From Pseudoalteromonas sp. P1-25 (GTDB taxonomy: Bacteria > Pseudomonadota > Gammaproteobacteria > Enterobacterales > Alteromonadaceae), in contig NZ_LKDW01000024.1 of assembly GCF_001401805.1 (NCBI RefSeq), positions 1-64,000 on the forward strand: 64,000 bases of DNA, read 5' to 3'. The position numbers and the translations under genes were made by a program. How positions within the stretch are numbered: position 1 is the stretch's first letter; each line of letters begins with the position of its first letter. The notes beneath the pieces were generated by a model. The model did no database searches. It was not told the DNA's origin and worked only from the letters and a program-made list of their open reading frames with translations. Shown here piece after piece: positions 9,183 through 21,117 of this stretch.

Positions 9183-10441
9183 GATTGATGAGTCTCAATT
9201 AAAGATTGGCCAGTTAAGCGCTCAAGAGTAAGTAGTACTTGATATAGTTCGCTATGGGTGTTGATAAGAGCGCGTTTAGAATCAAATAAAGCTTGCTGCG
9301 CGTCTAGCAATTGCAATACCGAGATTTGCCCTTGTTGATAGCTCTTTAAGCTTTGTTCTATAAGCTTTTGCGCTTGAGGAATAACGTGCTGCGCTAAAAG
9401 TTGTGCCTGCTCAGTTTTACCTTGGTAGTACGCATACAGCGTGCGTATTTGTTGGCGCAACTGTATACGCAATTGCCCTTGTTGCTCATTAAGTAAGGTA
9501 AGTTGATGCTGCGCCGCCTCAATATTACCACTGTTAGAATTGCTTAATTGCAGCGGCATTGAAAACGAAAACACAAACGAGCTGGCGTCAGCTTGCTGGT
9601 TATAACGCACACCGCCGCCTAGCGTTAAATCACTTTGACCCGTAGATTTTTGCAGTGCCAAGTTGGCAGTTTGTTGCACATATTGTTGTTGTAGCAATGC
9701 AAACTCAGGGGCACTATTAACCGCATCAAGCAGTGCTTGCTCGCTTTTAAGAGGGGCAATGAAACTTAAATCACCTGCATAATAATCGCTATATACCTGT
9801 TTTTGCCAAAGCTCATTAAGCGCTAAACGGGCACGCTCAAATTCACTTTTTAACATGAGCATATTTAGATCTACTTGGCTTAATGCATAGCGCATACGAG
9901 TTACATCAGCACTTGAGGCAGCACCTGCTTTAGCACGCTTTTCAATTGCGTTAAGCGCCTGCTCAACAGTGTGTTTACGCTCACTGTTTAACGTAATTAA
10001 CGCCTGAAATTTTAGTACTTGGTAATAACGCTCAGCGGTGGTGGCTAAAAGTGCTAACCGAGTGTTTTTATACTCAATTGTTTGCGCTTTTATATTAGCT
10101 GTTGCGTAATTTACGCGCTGTTGGCGTTTATCACCCAGCTCTATTAATTGGCTTAGCGCCAATGTGTATTGCGCCCCTTTAATGCCACTATAAGCCTGAG
10201 TGCCCATAATATTTTCAGCTTCAAAGCTTACAACGGGATTAGGCTTAAGTGCAGCTTGGTCTTTTAAAGCGCTTAAGATTTTTTGATGATAAGGATAGCG
10301 CTTAAGCACTGCATTTTGCTGCTCGGTATTTATTAGCGCTTGCTTAAGCGTTAATACGTTTTGAGGCTCTTTTTTTGCCAAAGCGCTCTGTGTGGATAAT
10401 GCGCACAGTAGCGCCACCAGCATTAGTGGTTTTTTATTCAT
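9179..10441 (-). CDS. czcC: Outer-membrane efflux protein, CzcC/TolC family
   Basis: Outer-membrane channel of the CzcCBA pump, 420 residues from the ATG at 10441. A longer frame reaches 10534, but starting at 10441 gives a clean signal peptide (MNKKPLMLVALLCALSTQSA), so I place the start there. The body is two long alpha-helical, Gln/Ala-rich repeats with short strands, typical of outer membrane efflux proteins (for example LALSQLIELGDKRQQRVNYA and the C-terminal GQISVLQLLDAQQALFDSKR). It is the first of the three pump genes, and a His-rich small gene lies 150 bp upstream on the same strand. Confidence 0.88.
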   Translation of the reverse strand: MNKKPLMLVALLCALSTQSALAKKEPQNVLTLKQALINTEQQNAVLKRYPYHQKILSALKDQAALKPNPVVSFEAENIMGTQAYSGIKGAQYTLALSQLIELGDKRQQRVNYATANIKAQTIEYKNTRLALLATTAERYYQVLKFQALITLNSERKHTVEQALNAIEKRAKAGAASSADVTRMRYALSQVDLNMLMLKSEFERARLALNELWQKQVYSDYYAGDLSFIAPLKSEQALLDAVNSAPEFALLQQQYVQQTANLALQKSTGQSDLTLGGGVRYNQQADASSFVFSFSMPLQLSNSNSGNIEAAQHQLTLLNEQQGQLRIQLRQQIRTLYAYYQGKTEQAQLLAQHVIPQAQKLIEQSLKSYQQGQISVLQLLDAQQALFDSKRALINTHSELYQVLLTLERLTGQSLIETHQS

Positions 10442-10591
10442 ATAGCATGTCCGTTTTTTAACAAACAGAGTTGGCTTAATCACTGCACTTGTATTAAAAA
10501 CATGCGCGATCAAGCAACCTAAATATGCACACAACTAGCCTAACAGCACTTATGCGCAGGCAGTTATTTACAAAGTATTTAAAATTAGAAA

Positions 10592-10900
10592 CTAGCTATA
10601 AGAATTAGGTGGCGGAACATCTGGTGGGTAATTTAAACCATTGTAACAAGCATTGTTTGTGGCTTGGCTTTGCTCAGGGCTTATTGAATGGTTTATCGTA
10701 CTGTAGTAGCCACAGTGGCAATGCTGATGGGCATGAATTTCAGTAGGTGATTGCGCATCATCGTCATTGGTATCGCTATGAGCGTGAATATGCGTGGCAT
10801 GATCTACTTCTTCTTGTAAATGATACGCAGCAGCGTCACAGCTAATAAAGCTATGCACAAGCACTAAAAGTATCACAACTAAAAAGTAGTTTGAGCGCAT
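10592..10900 (-). CDS. Small His-rich exported protein, CzcI-like
   Basis: A 102-residue protein with an N-terminal hydrophobic signal segment (about 1-23), then an Asp/His-rich region (HATHIHAHSDTNDDD, HAHQHCHCGYYS) and a proline-rich tail (YPPDVPPPNSYS). It lies directly upstream of czcC on the same strand. Small His-rich periplasmic proteins called CzcI precede several czc operons, and this one fits in size, export and position, although I cannot align it confidently. It could be a metal chaperone, buffer or sensor accessory. The HCHCG cluster is a plausible metal site. Confidence 0.6.
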   Translation of the reverse strand: MRSNYFLVVILLVLVHSFISCDAAAYHLQEEVDHATHIHAHSDTNDDDAQSPTEIHAHQHCHCGYYSTINHSISPEQSQATNNACYNGLNYPPDVPPPNSYS

Positions 10901-10980
10901 TACCTACCTAAAACTATAAAATGCAATTTAAGAAAGCGCACAATACATTAAATTTATTCAAATGTAGAGAGCCGCTCACG

Positions 10981-11799
10981 TTATTTTCTAAATTCGCTTG
11001 GTGATACACCCACTGATTTTTTAAACCGTTTAGAAAAATTAAATATATTAGGATACCCCACATAAGCGGCAATATGAGCAACTGGCCAGCGGGTATTTAG
11101 TAGTAAGCTTTTAGCTCGTTTAATACGTAAATAAATTAGCTGCTGCATTGGGCTTTTGCCATATTGTGCTTGGCATAACCTATGTAAATGCGGCGCTGAG
11201 TAATGCACGTGTTCGCACATAGCCTCTATTGTCCAATCAAACTGTAAGCGTTCTTCTATCTCTAAAAACAAGCTGGTTAACCTGTTTTGCCCGCCTATTT
11301 GCGCTTCGCTTTGCAGCGTAGTGTTTAAATAATGGCTTAAAATAGGCATAACGCCTTCACGTAAAGTAGCGCTTTTCTCACTGTATAAAAGCTCCATAGC
11401 TAAATGCAATGACTCTAATTTTTGTTCATAAAGTACAAGCGCCTCAGTCAAATTTAAGTGCTTCCAACGATGAGTATTTGCAAGGTTTAACCAAATAACA
11501 TCCCAATGCGGAGCATCAATTTTCACTTCAAAGCCTTGCTTAGCAGGTAACACAATCAGCGTATTTTCTGTCAACGTATATTTGTTATGTTCTGTTGTAA
11601 GCTTTCCTTGGCCTGACAATGTATAAAACAGGGTGTGCTCTAAAGGCGATGAGCGCGCAACACAATATCGCCCCGATAAATTAGAACACCCTGCTAGTGT
11701 TATGTGCAGATCTGGGGCTTGAGCGAGCGCCGCTACATCAATAAACCGCTCTGTACACTCGGGGCCAATATCAAGTACATCTACAATGGTGTTGCGCAT
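10981..11799 (-). CDS. AraC-family transcriptional regulator next to lacZ
   Basis: A 272-residue regulator. The N-terminal half is a cupin-like sensor (strands around HTLFYTLSGQGKLTTE and LIVLPAKQGFEVKI), as in AraC, which binds sugars. The C-terminal ~100 residues hold two helix-turn-helix motifs, ending in the family signature NIFNFSKRFKKSVGVSPSEF. It is divergent from lacZ with 111 bp between the starts, so the simplest inference is that it controls lacZ and itself in response to a galactoside. The ATG at 11799 begins the protein immediately ahead of the sensor domain. Confidence 0.85.
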   Translation of the reverse strand: MRNTIVDVLDIGPECTERFIDVAALAQAPDLHITLAGCSNLSGRYCVARSSPLEHTLFYTLSGQGKLTTEHNKYTLTENTLIVLPAKQGFEVKIDAPHWDVIWLNLANTHRWKHLNLTEALVLYEQKLESLHLAMELLYSEKSATLREGVMPILSHYLNTTLQSEAQIGGQNRLTSLFLEIEERLQFDWTIEAMCEHVHYSAPHLHRLCQAQYGKSPMQQLIYLRIKRAKSLLLNTRWPVAHIAAYVGYPNIFNFSKRFKKSVGVSPSEFRK

Positions 11800-11865
11800 A
11801 ATTTAAATGATAGTTTTGGATAAATACAAGAGAGCTTTAAGCATAACCTCAATGCATTATTTTAG

Positions 11866-15006
<3,141 letters not shown>

Positions 15007-15025
15007 TATAGCCCTCAACTCAAAC

Positions 15026-15057
15026 AAAAATAGCGGCTAAATTAGCCGCTATTTTTT
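15026..15057. terminator. Intrinsic terminator between lacZ and doxX-like gene
   Basis: The stem TAGCGGCT/AGCCGCTA with an AAATT loop is flanked by a run of A before and six T after. It can end both lacZ (plus strand) and the convergent DoxX gene (minus strand). Confidence 0.85.
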
Positions 15058-15075
15058 AACTATAAATTCCTAGAG

Positions 15076-15522
15076 CTATTTATCAGCTAGCTTTTTAGCA
15101 ATAACACTATCAACCGAAAAGCTACCAGCCCCTTGTACAGCAAGCGCAGCAGTTACAACTAATAAAGTAAGTGCGTATTCGTAACCATTGTTAGCCATAA
15201 ATAAACCATTGTTAATGTGTACACTAAATATAGCAATCAACATTGTAAACGCCGTAACTATGGCTGCTGGGCGTGTTAATAAACCAAGTGCTAATGCAAT
15301 ACCGCCAAAAAATTCAGCGCTGCCTGCCATTAAAGCCAACCAGTATCCAGGCTCTAAGCCAATACTTGCCATCCACTGCCCTGTGCCTTCAAGGCCGTAA
15401 CCGCCAAACCAAGCAAATAATTTTTGCGCGCCGTGCGCTGCTAAAATTAAACCCACTGGTACACGTAAAATAAGTGCTGCTGCGCCTGCTTTAGAGTTTA
15501 ATATTTTTTGTAGTAGTGTCAT
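15076..15522 (-). CDS. DoxX-family membrane protein
   Basis: A 148-residue protein with four hydrophobic segments. It carries the DoxX pattern: an N-terminal LRVPVGLILAAHGAQKLFAW segment and GYGLEGTGQWMASIGLEPG between helices 1 and 2, followed by an AEFFGGIALALGLLTRPAA helix. Members are small inner-membrane proteins linked to redox or thiol stress, but most have no defined activity. The gene is single, convergent with lacZ. The 277 bp upstream are shared with the divergent diguanylate cyclase gene. Confidence 0.85.
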   Translation of the reverse strand: MTLLQKILNSKAGAAALILRVPVGLILAAHGAQKLFAWFGGYGLEGTGQWMASIGLEPGYWLALMAGSAEFFGGIALALGLLTRPAAIVTAFTMLIAIFSVHINNGLFMANNGYEYALTLLVVTAALAVQGAGSFSVDSVIAKKLADK

Positions 15523-15799
15523 GCGTTTTATCCTGTGTAAATTTATAAGGTGTTAGTTTTGCTAACCGATGAACACAGTTTACTATCATCATTTAAAAAC
15601 ATTAATATCGATATTATTGGTTAATTATAAACACTACGTTTAAAGTTGAGTTGTTGAGCGTGTTATTTTGTACATAGAGCACTTACACATGTAAGAGTGA
15701 TTTTAATCGCGCACTTTTAAACCTTATTAAACAGTAAACTAATAGCTAAATAGTGCGGCTCTGCTAGTATAAAAAAGTAGTAAAAAATTGGATCCGCTT

Positions 15800-17407
15800 A
15801 TGAGCTATGAAAGTAATAGATTGACTTTTTTCCCACCTAAAAATAAAGAAGCGTTCTTTTTTATTTTTATTCTTTTGCTCGCATTATTTATTACTTTTGA
15901 TTCTCATGCTGCCGATGTATGCAAAATAAAGCACTTAAATTCATCCACGCCGGCCTCTGTGCTAAAGGTAAATACTCCTTCTGAACTGACAGCTCAGCGC
16001 GGTGTTAATCAATACCAAATTAATTGCTCACTTGAAAACGCTGGCGTACTCAGTTTTTTGCGCCCAGGACTTGATAGCTTTACTTGGCGGCAAAAAAATA
16101 CGATAAAAGCGCCATTAAAATCAGGCCAAGTCGCCTATTTAATGGACTCAGGTACCTTTACAGCCACAATAACATTAGAGTCAAAGCTTAATTACACACC
16201 GCGATTTAAATGGCAACACACCCATACTTATTTTGAAAAAACGCAGCAACATTCGCTGATTATGGGATCATTTTATGGGCTATGCATAACGCTTATTTTT
16301 TATGTATTAATAATGGGGCACAGGCTTAACGAAAGTGTATTTAAGCTCTACAGCATTTATATTTTTTGTATTGGTAGCTTTATTTTATTACAAGAAGGGC
16401 AACTGTATTTATTTGTAACACAGCATGTATCTGGCGTTATTTTTAATTTATATCTGCTCAGTATTGGTTTAACTGTGCTAAGTGCCACATGGTTTATGCT
16501 CGCTTTGCTAGAAACAAACAAACGCTGGCCTAGATTAACTAAGTTACTCAAAGCATTAGCCTGTGCTGTCATGCTAAGTGCAGTACTTAAAATGCTATTT
16601 ACAAACCTGTTTTTTTGGACAATAGCAGGGTATGTGATGTCTTATTGTTCACTCTTTATTGTGGCTGTTATTTTTACACTGGCAGCTATGCAAGCTCTCA
16701 AGGGGGTACGTGAAGCAACACTCGTTTTTGTAGCGCTTAGCCTTGTGTTAGTCAGTATGATCTTTAGGGTGCTGCTTATTAACCAAAGCCCGTTTATGCA
16801 GCGTTATGGGTTTGTGTTAGCATTTGCGGTTGAATCATTTTTGTTAGCCGTTGCGGTATCAAGGCGTATTAGCCGAATGCGAATCGCACAAAAGCGCGCC
16901 GAGACCGAAGCCGACTACGACCCTCTTTGTAGTATTTTAAACCGCAGAGGCTGGGCTAAAAAATCATCTTCGCTTATAGATTTACACACTAAAAAAGGCG
17001 GTGTATTGTGCTTAATGTATATAGATTTAGATGACTTTAAACAAATAAATGACACCTACGGCCACGCCGTAGGTGACGATGCTTTATGCAAAGTCGCCAC
17101 TTGCTTAAAAAGTAGTGTTCGCAGCAACGATGCTGTAGGGCGTTTAGGCGGTGATGAATTTGTAGTGCTAGCGCACTTTTATAAAAATGCGCAGGTAAGC
17201 CCTAAAACTCATCATTTAAAAACCACCTTAAATAGGCTCACAATAAATCACAACAACGACCCTATTGCCATTAAAGCCAGCGTGGGAACCACCGTATTTA
17301 GTGAACCGCCCTACTCTATTGATGAAATTTTAAAAGCGGGCGACACTGCCATGTACCATGAAAAGTTACAACGAAAAGTTAAGCCACTCACATTAGTAGA
17401 TGGCTAA
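15800..17407 (+). CDS. Membrane diguanylate cyclase (7TM sensor + GGDEF)
   Basis: About 535 residues, making cyclic-di-GMP from two GTP. A signal or anchor helix (about 15-35) is followed by a periplasmic strand-rich sensor, then about seven membrane helices (~155-365) as in 7TMR-DISM receptors, then a cytoplasmic GGDEF domain. The active-site motif GGDEF is intact at 450-454, and the allosteric inhibition site RxxD (RSND, 441-444) sits five residues ahead, so product feedback is expected. There is no EAL domain. ATG at 15800 is preferred over a TTG at 15788. Its signal is unknown. Its output may feed adhesin or biofilm control, given the adhesin in the same window. Confidence 0.9.
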   Translation: MSYESNRLTFFPPKNKEAFFFIFILLLALFITFDSHAADVCKIKHLNSSTPASVLKVNTPSELTAQRGVNQYQINCSLENAGVLSFLRPGLDSFTWRQKNTIKAPLKSGQVAYLMDSGTFTATITLESKLNYTPRFKWQHTHTYFEKTQQHSLIMGSFYGLCITLIFYVLIMGHRLNESVFKLYSIYIFCIGSFILLQEGQLYLFVTQHVSGVIFNLYLLSIGLTVLSATWFMLALLETNKRWPRLTKLLKALACAVMLSAVLKMLFTNLFFWTIAGYVMSYCSLFIVAVIFTLAAMQALKGVREATLVFVALSLVLVSMIFRVLLINQSPFMQRYGFVLAFAVESFLLAVAVSRRISRMRIAQKRAETEADYDPLCSILNRRGWAKKSSSLIDLHTKKGGVLCLMYIDLDDFKQINDTYGHAVGDDALCKVATCLKSSVRSNDAVGRLGGDEFVVLAHFYKNAQVSPKTHHLKTTLNRLTINHNNDPIAIKASVGTTVFSEPPYSIDEILKAGDTAMYHEKLQRKVKPLTLVDG

Positions 17408-17432
17408 TTTTAAGCAATATAGCTTATTACTA

Positions 17433-18293
17433 TTAAACCGTAACCGGCTTTGCAAATTGTTTACGGTTTACATAGTGGCTCATAATAATGGTAAACAACG
17501 TTGAGCACACTGCAGCCGCAGCGTATACCTGCCAAATCACAAATTCAAACTTAAGCGCCAGTGCAATTACAGCAAAAAATACGCAGCCGCCTAACGAGCC
17601 AATAATGCCACCGTTAAGCACCTTATACGCTGAGTATTTTTTATTACTAGCATGCGCAATACTGCCCATTACCGCTAATATCACCGGGAAGGTAGATAGC
17701 AAGCCACTCCACATAGCGCCTATATTTGCTGATAAAAACGTAACTAAAACAATAAAGCAACTGACCAATAGCATTTTTACAGGCAGCTCCCAGGCCGCGA
17801 TAAAAGGTTTAGCATCGGGCGCAAACTTTAACTTACTTGAGGCCAGCGCAAGCACCCATAATGTTCCTAGCGAAAGCAGCGATGCAAAGGCAATACTCAC
17901 CGGGAATAACAAGGTAAATGCACTAAAAGTACACCACAGTATTAATGCAGCAAACAGCGCTTTAACGACCCCATATTTTGCAAGCATGGCGGCATAACAA
18001 AAACAAAATAAGCCAATACCGCTCATGCCATACAGCGACGCAACAGCTGAATTACTCGCAAATAGCTTACCTTGCTCAAGCGCAATGAAATAACTAATAG
18101 GGCCTGATGTGATAGGTAACCCAGGAATAATACCACTTACAAAGCTGCCAAAGCGTTTTTGGGCATAGTGAATAAAAAATAAAAGTATCGGCGCAAAGGT
18201 GAGTTTTAACAGCAACATAAACAACCATAAAGTATGAGAGTTGCGTGTTAGTCTACGTTTTAAAGTCCGTACTGTAGAGTGAATAAATATCAC
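17433..18293 (-). CDS. Multi-pass membrane protein with internal duplication, unknown function
   Basis: A 286-residue (at most) very hydrophobic protein with about nine or ten membrane segments. Two related stretches stand out: SGIIPGLPITSGPISYFIAL near 52-71 and SGLLSTFPVILAVMGSIAHA near 195-214. Both begin with SG and contain a short P-bearing turn followed by a small-residue helix, so the protein probably arose by duplication of a half-unit, as in many transporters. I do not recognise the substrate or family. The frame begins with GTG at 18293; ATG at 18218 is an alternative. Neither has a convincing ribosome site. Confidence 0.6.
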   Translation of the reverse strand: MIFIHSTVRTLKRRLTRNSHTLWLFMLLLKLTFAPILLFFIHYAQKRFGSFVSGIIPGLPITSGPISYFIALEQGKLFASNSAVASLYGMSGIGLFCFCYAAMLAKYGVVKALFAALILWCTFSAFTLLFPVSIAFASLLSLGTLWVLALASSKLKFAPDAKPFIAAWELPVKMLLVSCFIVLVTFLSANIGAMWSGLLSTFPVILAVMGSIAHASNKKYSAYKVLNGGIIGSLGGCVFFAVIALALKFEFVIWQVYAAAAVCSTLFTIIMSHYVNRKQFAKPVTV

Positions 18294-18326
18294 TCATACG
18301 GTGTAATTATTTTCACCTATAGGTAC

Positions 18327-18358
18327 AAAAAAGGCCACTACAAAAGTGGCCTTTTTTT
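18327..18358 (-). terminator. Intrinsic terminator after VOC gene
   Basis: Stem GGCCACT/AGTGGCC with a short loop. The A-run at 18327-18332 becomes the U-tract for minus-strand transcription leaving the VOC gene. The T-run at 18352-18358 gives it activity on the other strand too. Confidence 0.8.
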
Positions 18359-18371
18359 AAATAAATATTGC

Positions 18372-18791
18372 TTATGCTTTTTTAAATAAAACCTCAGGGT
18401 TTACCATGGTTTTCATTTCAAGCACGTTGCCGTTTGGATCTTCGATAAAAAAGGTTTCTTGTTCAAACTCATCACCAACAAAACGACGATAAGGTTTGTC
18501 TAGGTATTCAAGCCCCGCATCTTCTATACGTTTTTTTAAACCGTTAAATTCGTCTTCTGATAAGTGAATACCAAAATGCGGTACCGCCACAGCCCCCATA
18601 TCTACATCATGGCGCACAGTGGGTAGGCGCTCTTCGCTTTGGTGTAATGTGAGCTCATTACCCCAAAAGTCTATGTCTACCCAGCGCCCTTCTTCGCTGT
18701 TCCCTGTTTTACAGCCAAGCACATCACAGTAAAACGTTTTAGCCACTTTTAGATCGCCCGCGGGTATAGCCAAGTGCAAACAGTTAGACAT
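18372..18791 (-). CDS. VOC (glyoxalase/dioxygenase fold) protein
   Basis: A 139-residue single-domain vicinal-oxygen-chelate protein made of two beta-alpha-beta-beta-beta modules. Likely metal ligands are visible as His in the first strand (NCLHLAIPAGD), His in PHFGIHLSE and Glu in NGNVLEMK. The segment EQETFFIEDPNGNVLEMK is the usual C-terminal VOC signature. The reaction cannot be assigned: the fold serves glyoxalase, dioxygenase and antibiotic-resistance enzymes. It is monocistronic, with its own terminator. Confidence 0.75.
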   Translation of the reverse strand: MSNCLHLAIPAGDLKVAKTFYCDVLGCKTGNSEEGRWVDIDFWGNELTLHQSEERLPTVRHDVDMGAVAVPHFGIHLSEDEFNGLKKRIEDAGLEYLDKPYRRFVGDEFEQETFFIEDPNGNVLEMKTMVNPEVLFKKA

Positions 18792-18999
18792 AAATTACCT
18801 TTAATCTTTTAAATTTGTATATTAATAACCTCTATTATACATAAAATATAATTTATGAAACATTAACAGCCAAAAGTAAGCATAGTTAATACCACCAAAG
18901 CTTAAAAAATAGTCTTAATAACAATTAACGCTAGCCCCCACATTTTATTTATTAGAGATAGTTAGAAAGCGTAAAAGGATTAGTTTAAAATGTGCCACT

Positions 19000-19368
19000 A
19001 TGATTAAATTCTTATTTTTAAAGTTTATAACTTTCTTTTTAGGCTTTGTTGCCTGCTTTGCCATGCACACTACTTTTGCTCTGCCTTTAGTTATTTCGGC
19101 GGCGCTAACGGGGCTTATTGGCTCGTTTATTCCTTTTCCTAAACAATTTAAAAACCACCCTTATGCGGCTATTTACGCAGGTAGCTTTGCCGGCATGTGT
19201 TCTACGCATTTGATTACAAGCTATTGGGAAATAGCCATAATTTCAGTTATTGGCGCCAGTTTATATGTGCTTACAATAAATATGTTTACCGGATTTGGCG
19301 GTAAGCTTGGCAGTGTTGCCTTTGCAAGCGTGGCTTTATTTATGTTGGCTAAAGGAGTGGTTTTATGA
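19000..19368 (+). CDS. Small membrane protein, first of a two-gene pair
   Basis: A 122-residue protein with about four membrane helices and the motif HPYAAIYAGSFAGMCS in the middle. It overlaps the next gene by 4 nt (ATGA), so the two are translated together. The second protein carries a comparable motif (FFGGTFIGMSAPHRFG) in a similar place, which suggests that the two are distant paralogues forming one heteromeric membrane unit. I do not recognise a named family. Confidence 0.6.
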   Translation: MIKFLFLKFITFFLGFVACFAMHTTFALPLVISAALTGLIGSFIPFPKQFKNHPYAAIYAGSFAGMCSTHLITSYWEIAIISVIGASLYVLTINMFTGFGGKLGSVAFASVALFMLAKGVVL

Positions 19369-19748
19369 ATTTAGAATACCCATTTATAGCCTTATTAGGT
19401 GCATTTTTAACGTTTTACTTAGCCAAACATAATCGTTTTGACGGCATACGAGCCTCGGCGTCGCTTTCTATTATTGCTTATTTACTATTAACTGCTTTAA
19501 ACCTAAACCCCGACTTATACTCAGTCGTATTTTTTGGCGGCACATTTATAGGCATGAGTGCCCCACATAGGTTTGGTATTTATACCGTTACCAGCTCATC
19601 TATTTTATTTTCGTTTTTATTTGAATACCTAGTCCCAAAGCTTGATGGTTATGGCGGTGCGCTAGGGGTAAGTGCGTTTTTATCTATTTGTATTTGCCAT
19701 ATGTTTATTTTACTCGGCGCGCCAAGAAGTAAAAAGCCACTTGGCTAA
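19365..19748 (+). CDS. Small membrane protein, second of a two-gene pair
   Basis: A 127-residue protein with about four or five membrane helices and the motif VVFFGGTFIGMSAPHRFG at about 54-71, matching YAGSFAGMCSTH of its upstream partner in spacing and small-residue content. It starts inside the stop codon of that partner and ends one base before the convergent hydroxylase gene's stop, with no terminator visible between. Function unknown. Confidence 0.6.
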   Translation: MNLEYPFIALLGAFLTFYLAKHNRFDGIRASASLSIIAYLLLTALNLNPDLYSVVFFGGTFIGMSAPHRFGIYTVTSSSILFSFLFEYLVPKLDGYGGALGVSAFLSICICHMFILLGAPRSKKPLG

Positions 19749-19749
19749 A

Positions 19750-20577
19750 TCACTCGTTTTTAACTTTAACACTACTGGTTGGGTAGCCAAATAGCACTTT
19801 GCATTTAGCTTTTAACCCTTTCGCCGTATAGGTACTTTTTAATAAATGAGCCCACTGATGAAACGTTATTATTAGTGGGTTATTGCTATTTAACTGCCCT
19901 ACGATACCGTATTTACAGGGCTGATTTTTGTCTTCTTCTACAAATGTGCCAAATAATTTATCCCAAATAATAAGCACACCGGCAAAGTTTTTATCAAGGT
20001 AGTGCTTATTAATTGCATGATGAACCCTGTGGTGCGATGGCGTATTAAATACGCTTTCAAACCAGCCTAACTTGCCTACGATTTGCGTATGCACAAAAAA
20101 TTGATACGCCAAATTAAGGGCCACTACGCTAAATACGGTTAAAGGGTCAAAGCCGAGCAGTATCATAGGCATCCAAAATACCCACATGCCGGCTACTGGG
20201 TACATTATGCTTTGTCTAAACGCAGTGGTAAAATTCATTTTAGTGGAGCTGTGGTGCACCACATGGGCCGCCCACAACCAATGAATATGGTGCGATGCAC
20301 GATGAAACCAATAGTACAAAAAATCTTGCAGCAAAAATGCAAAAGCAACACTTAATATACTTAGCTTTATATCAAATAAGCGGTATTCGTAAAGCATATA
20401 AAAAAATGGCATAAGTAGCAGCAATGCTATTGCATCCGCGCCTTGGTGCAGCAAGGCTAAAACAGTGTTTGCTAGGCTATCTTTTATATTGTAATAGCGC
20501 TTAAATTTTACAAATTCAAAGCACACAAATACTAAAAACACAGGGCTTAGGGCAAGTAAAATAATTTCTGAGTTCAT
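19750..20577 (-). CDS. Sterol desaturase / fatty acid hydroxylase family protein
   Basis: A 275-residue integral membrane di-iron oxygenase. The histidine clusters of the family are all present: HRASHH near 90, HVVHHSS near 107, and HHRVHHAINKHYLDKNFAG near 180-198. About four membrane helices surround them. Members hydroxylate or desaturate sterols, fatty acids or carotenoids; the substrate here cannot be read from sequence. It overlaps the upstream SRPBCC gene by 4 nt. This suggests that the lipid-binding SRPBCC protein and the oxygenase act together. Confidence 0.85.
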   Translation of the reverse strand: MNSEIILLALSPVFLVFVCFEFVKFKRYYNIKDSLANTVLALLHQGADAIALLLLMPFFYMLYEYRLFDIKLSILSVAFAFLLQDFLYYWFHRASHHIHWLWAAHVVHHSSTKMNFTTAFRQSIMYPVAGMWVFWMPMILLGFDPLTVFSVVALNLAYQFFVHTQIVGKLGWFESVFNTPSHHRVHHAINKHYLDKNFAGVLIIWDKLFGTFVEEDKNQPCKYGIVGQLNSNNPLIITFHQWAHLLKSTYTAKGLKAKCKVLFGYPTSSVKVKNE

Positions 20578-21020
20578 ACTTTGCCCGCCATAAAGTAATG
20601 CTGCAATTTATTTAATGCCTGGGTTATATCTTTACTAATTAGGTGTTTTAGCAAAGCATTTGGCAGCCACCATGGCGCTTTACAGCGTATACAATAAGTA
20701 AGCTCGGTAGTGCTGCTTTTAGCGCCTGCATTAGCAACTAAATAAATATCACCTTGATGGTGTGCCACAGGCTTATCACCGATTATTTGATAGCAAATAT
20801 GGCTGGGGTTAGCCATTATTATACGCTCATTAAACGTGGCATTTGCCATTTTTACTTGCCTAATGGCGCCTTTACCGCCTTTTAGCTCACCACTATTTTG
20901 TGTTTGTATTAGCTCAAACTTGGCATTAAAAAAACGATCTAACTGCTGATGATCCAACAAGGTGGTTATTATTTGCAAAGGTTCTGCATTAAGCGTTTGT
21001 TTTATTGATATAAAGATCAT
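20574..21020 (-). CDS. SRPBCC (START-like) family protein
   Basis: A 148-residue cytoplasmic protein. The pattern of N-terminal strand, two short helices (IITTLLDHQQLDRFF), a run of antiparallel strands (ERIIMANPSHICYQIIG, TTELTYCIRCKAPW) and a long C-terminal helix is that of SRPBCC/START-like hydrophobic ligand-binding domains. It is the first gene of a two-gene unit with the sterol-desaturase-like enzyme and is divergent from an AraC-family regulator 97 bp away. A role in binding the enzyme's lipid substrate is an inference. Confidence 0.65.
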   Translation of the reverse strand: MIFISIKQTLNAEPLQIITTLLDHQQLDRFFNAKFELIQTQNSGELKGGKGAIRQVKMANATFNERIIMANPSHICYQIIGDKPVAHHQGDIYLVANAGAKSSTTELTYCIRCKAPWWLPNALLKHLISKDITQALNKLQHYFMAGKV

Positions 21021-21117
21021 TGGTTACAGCGAAGATAATTACTCATGTAACTAGCATATAAAAATTGAACATGGCAAGCTTGCTCATACACGACCATTTT
21101 TTAGCTTTAGACGACAA

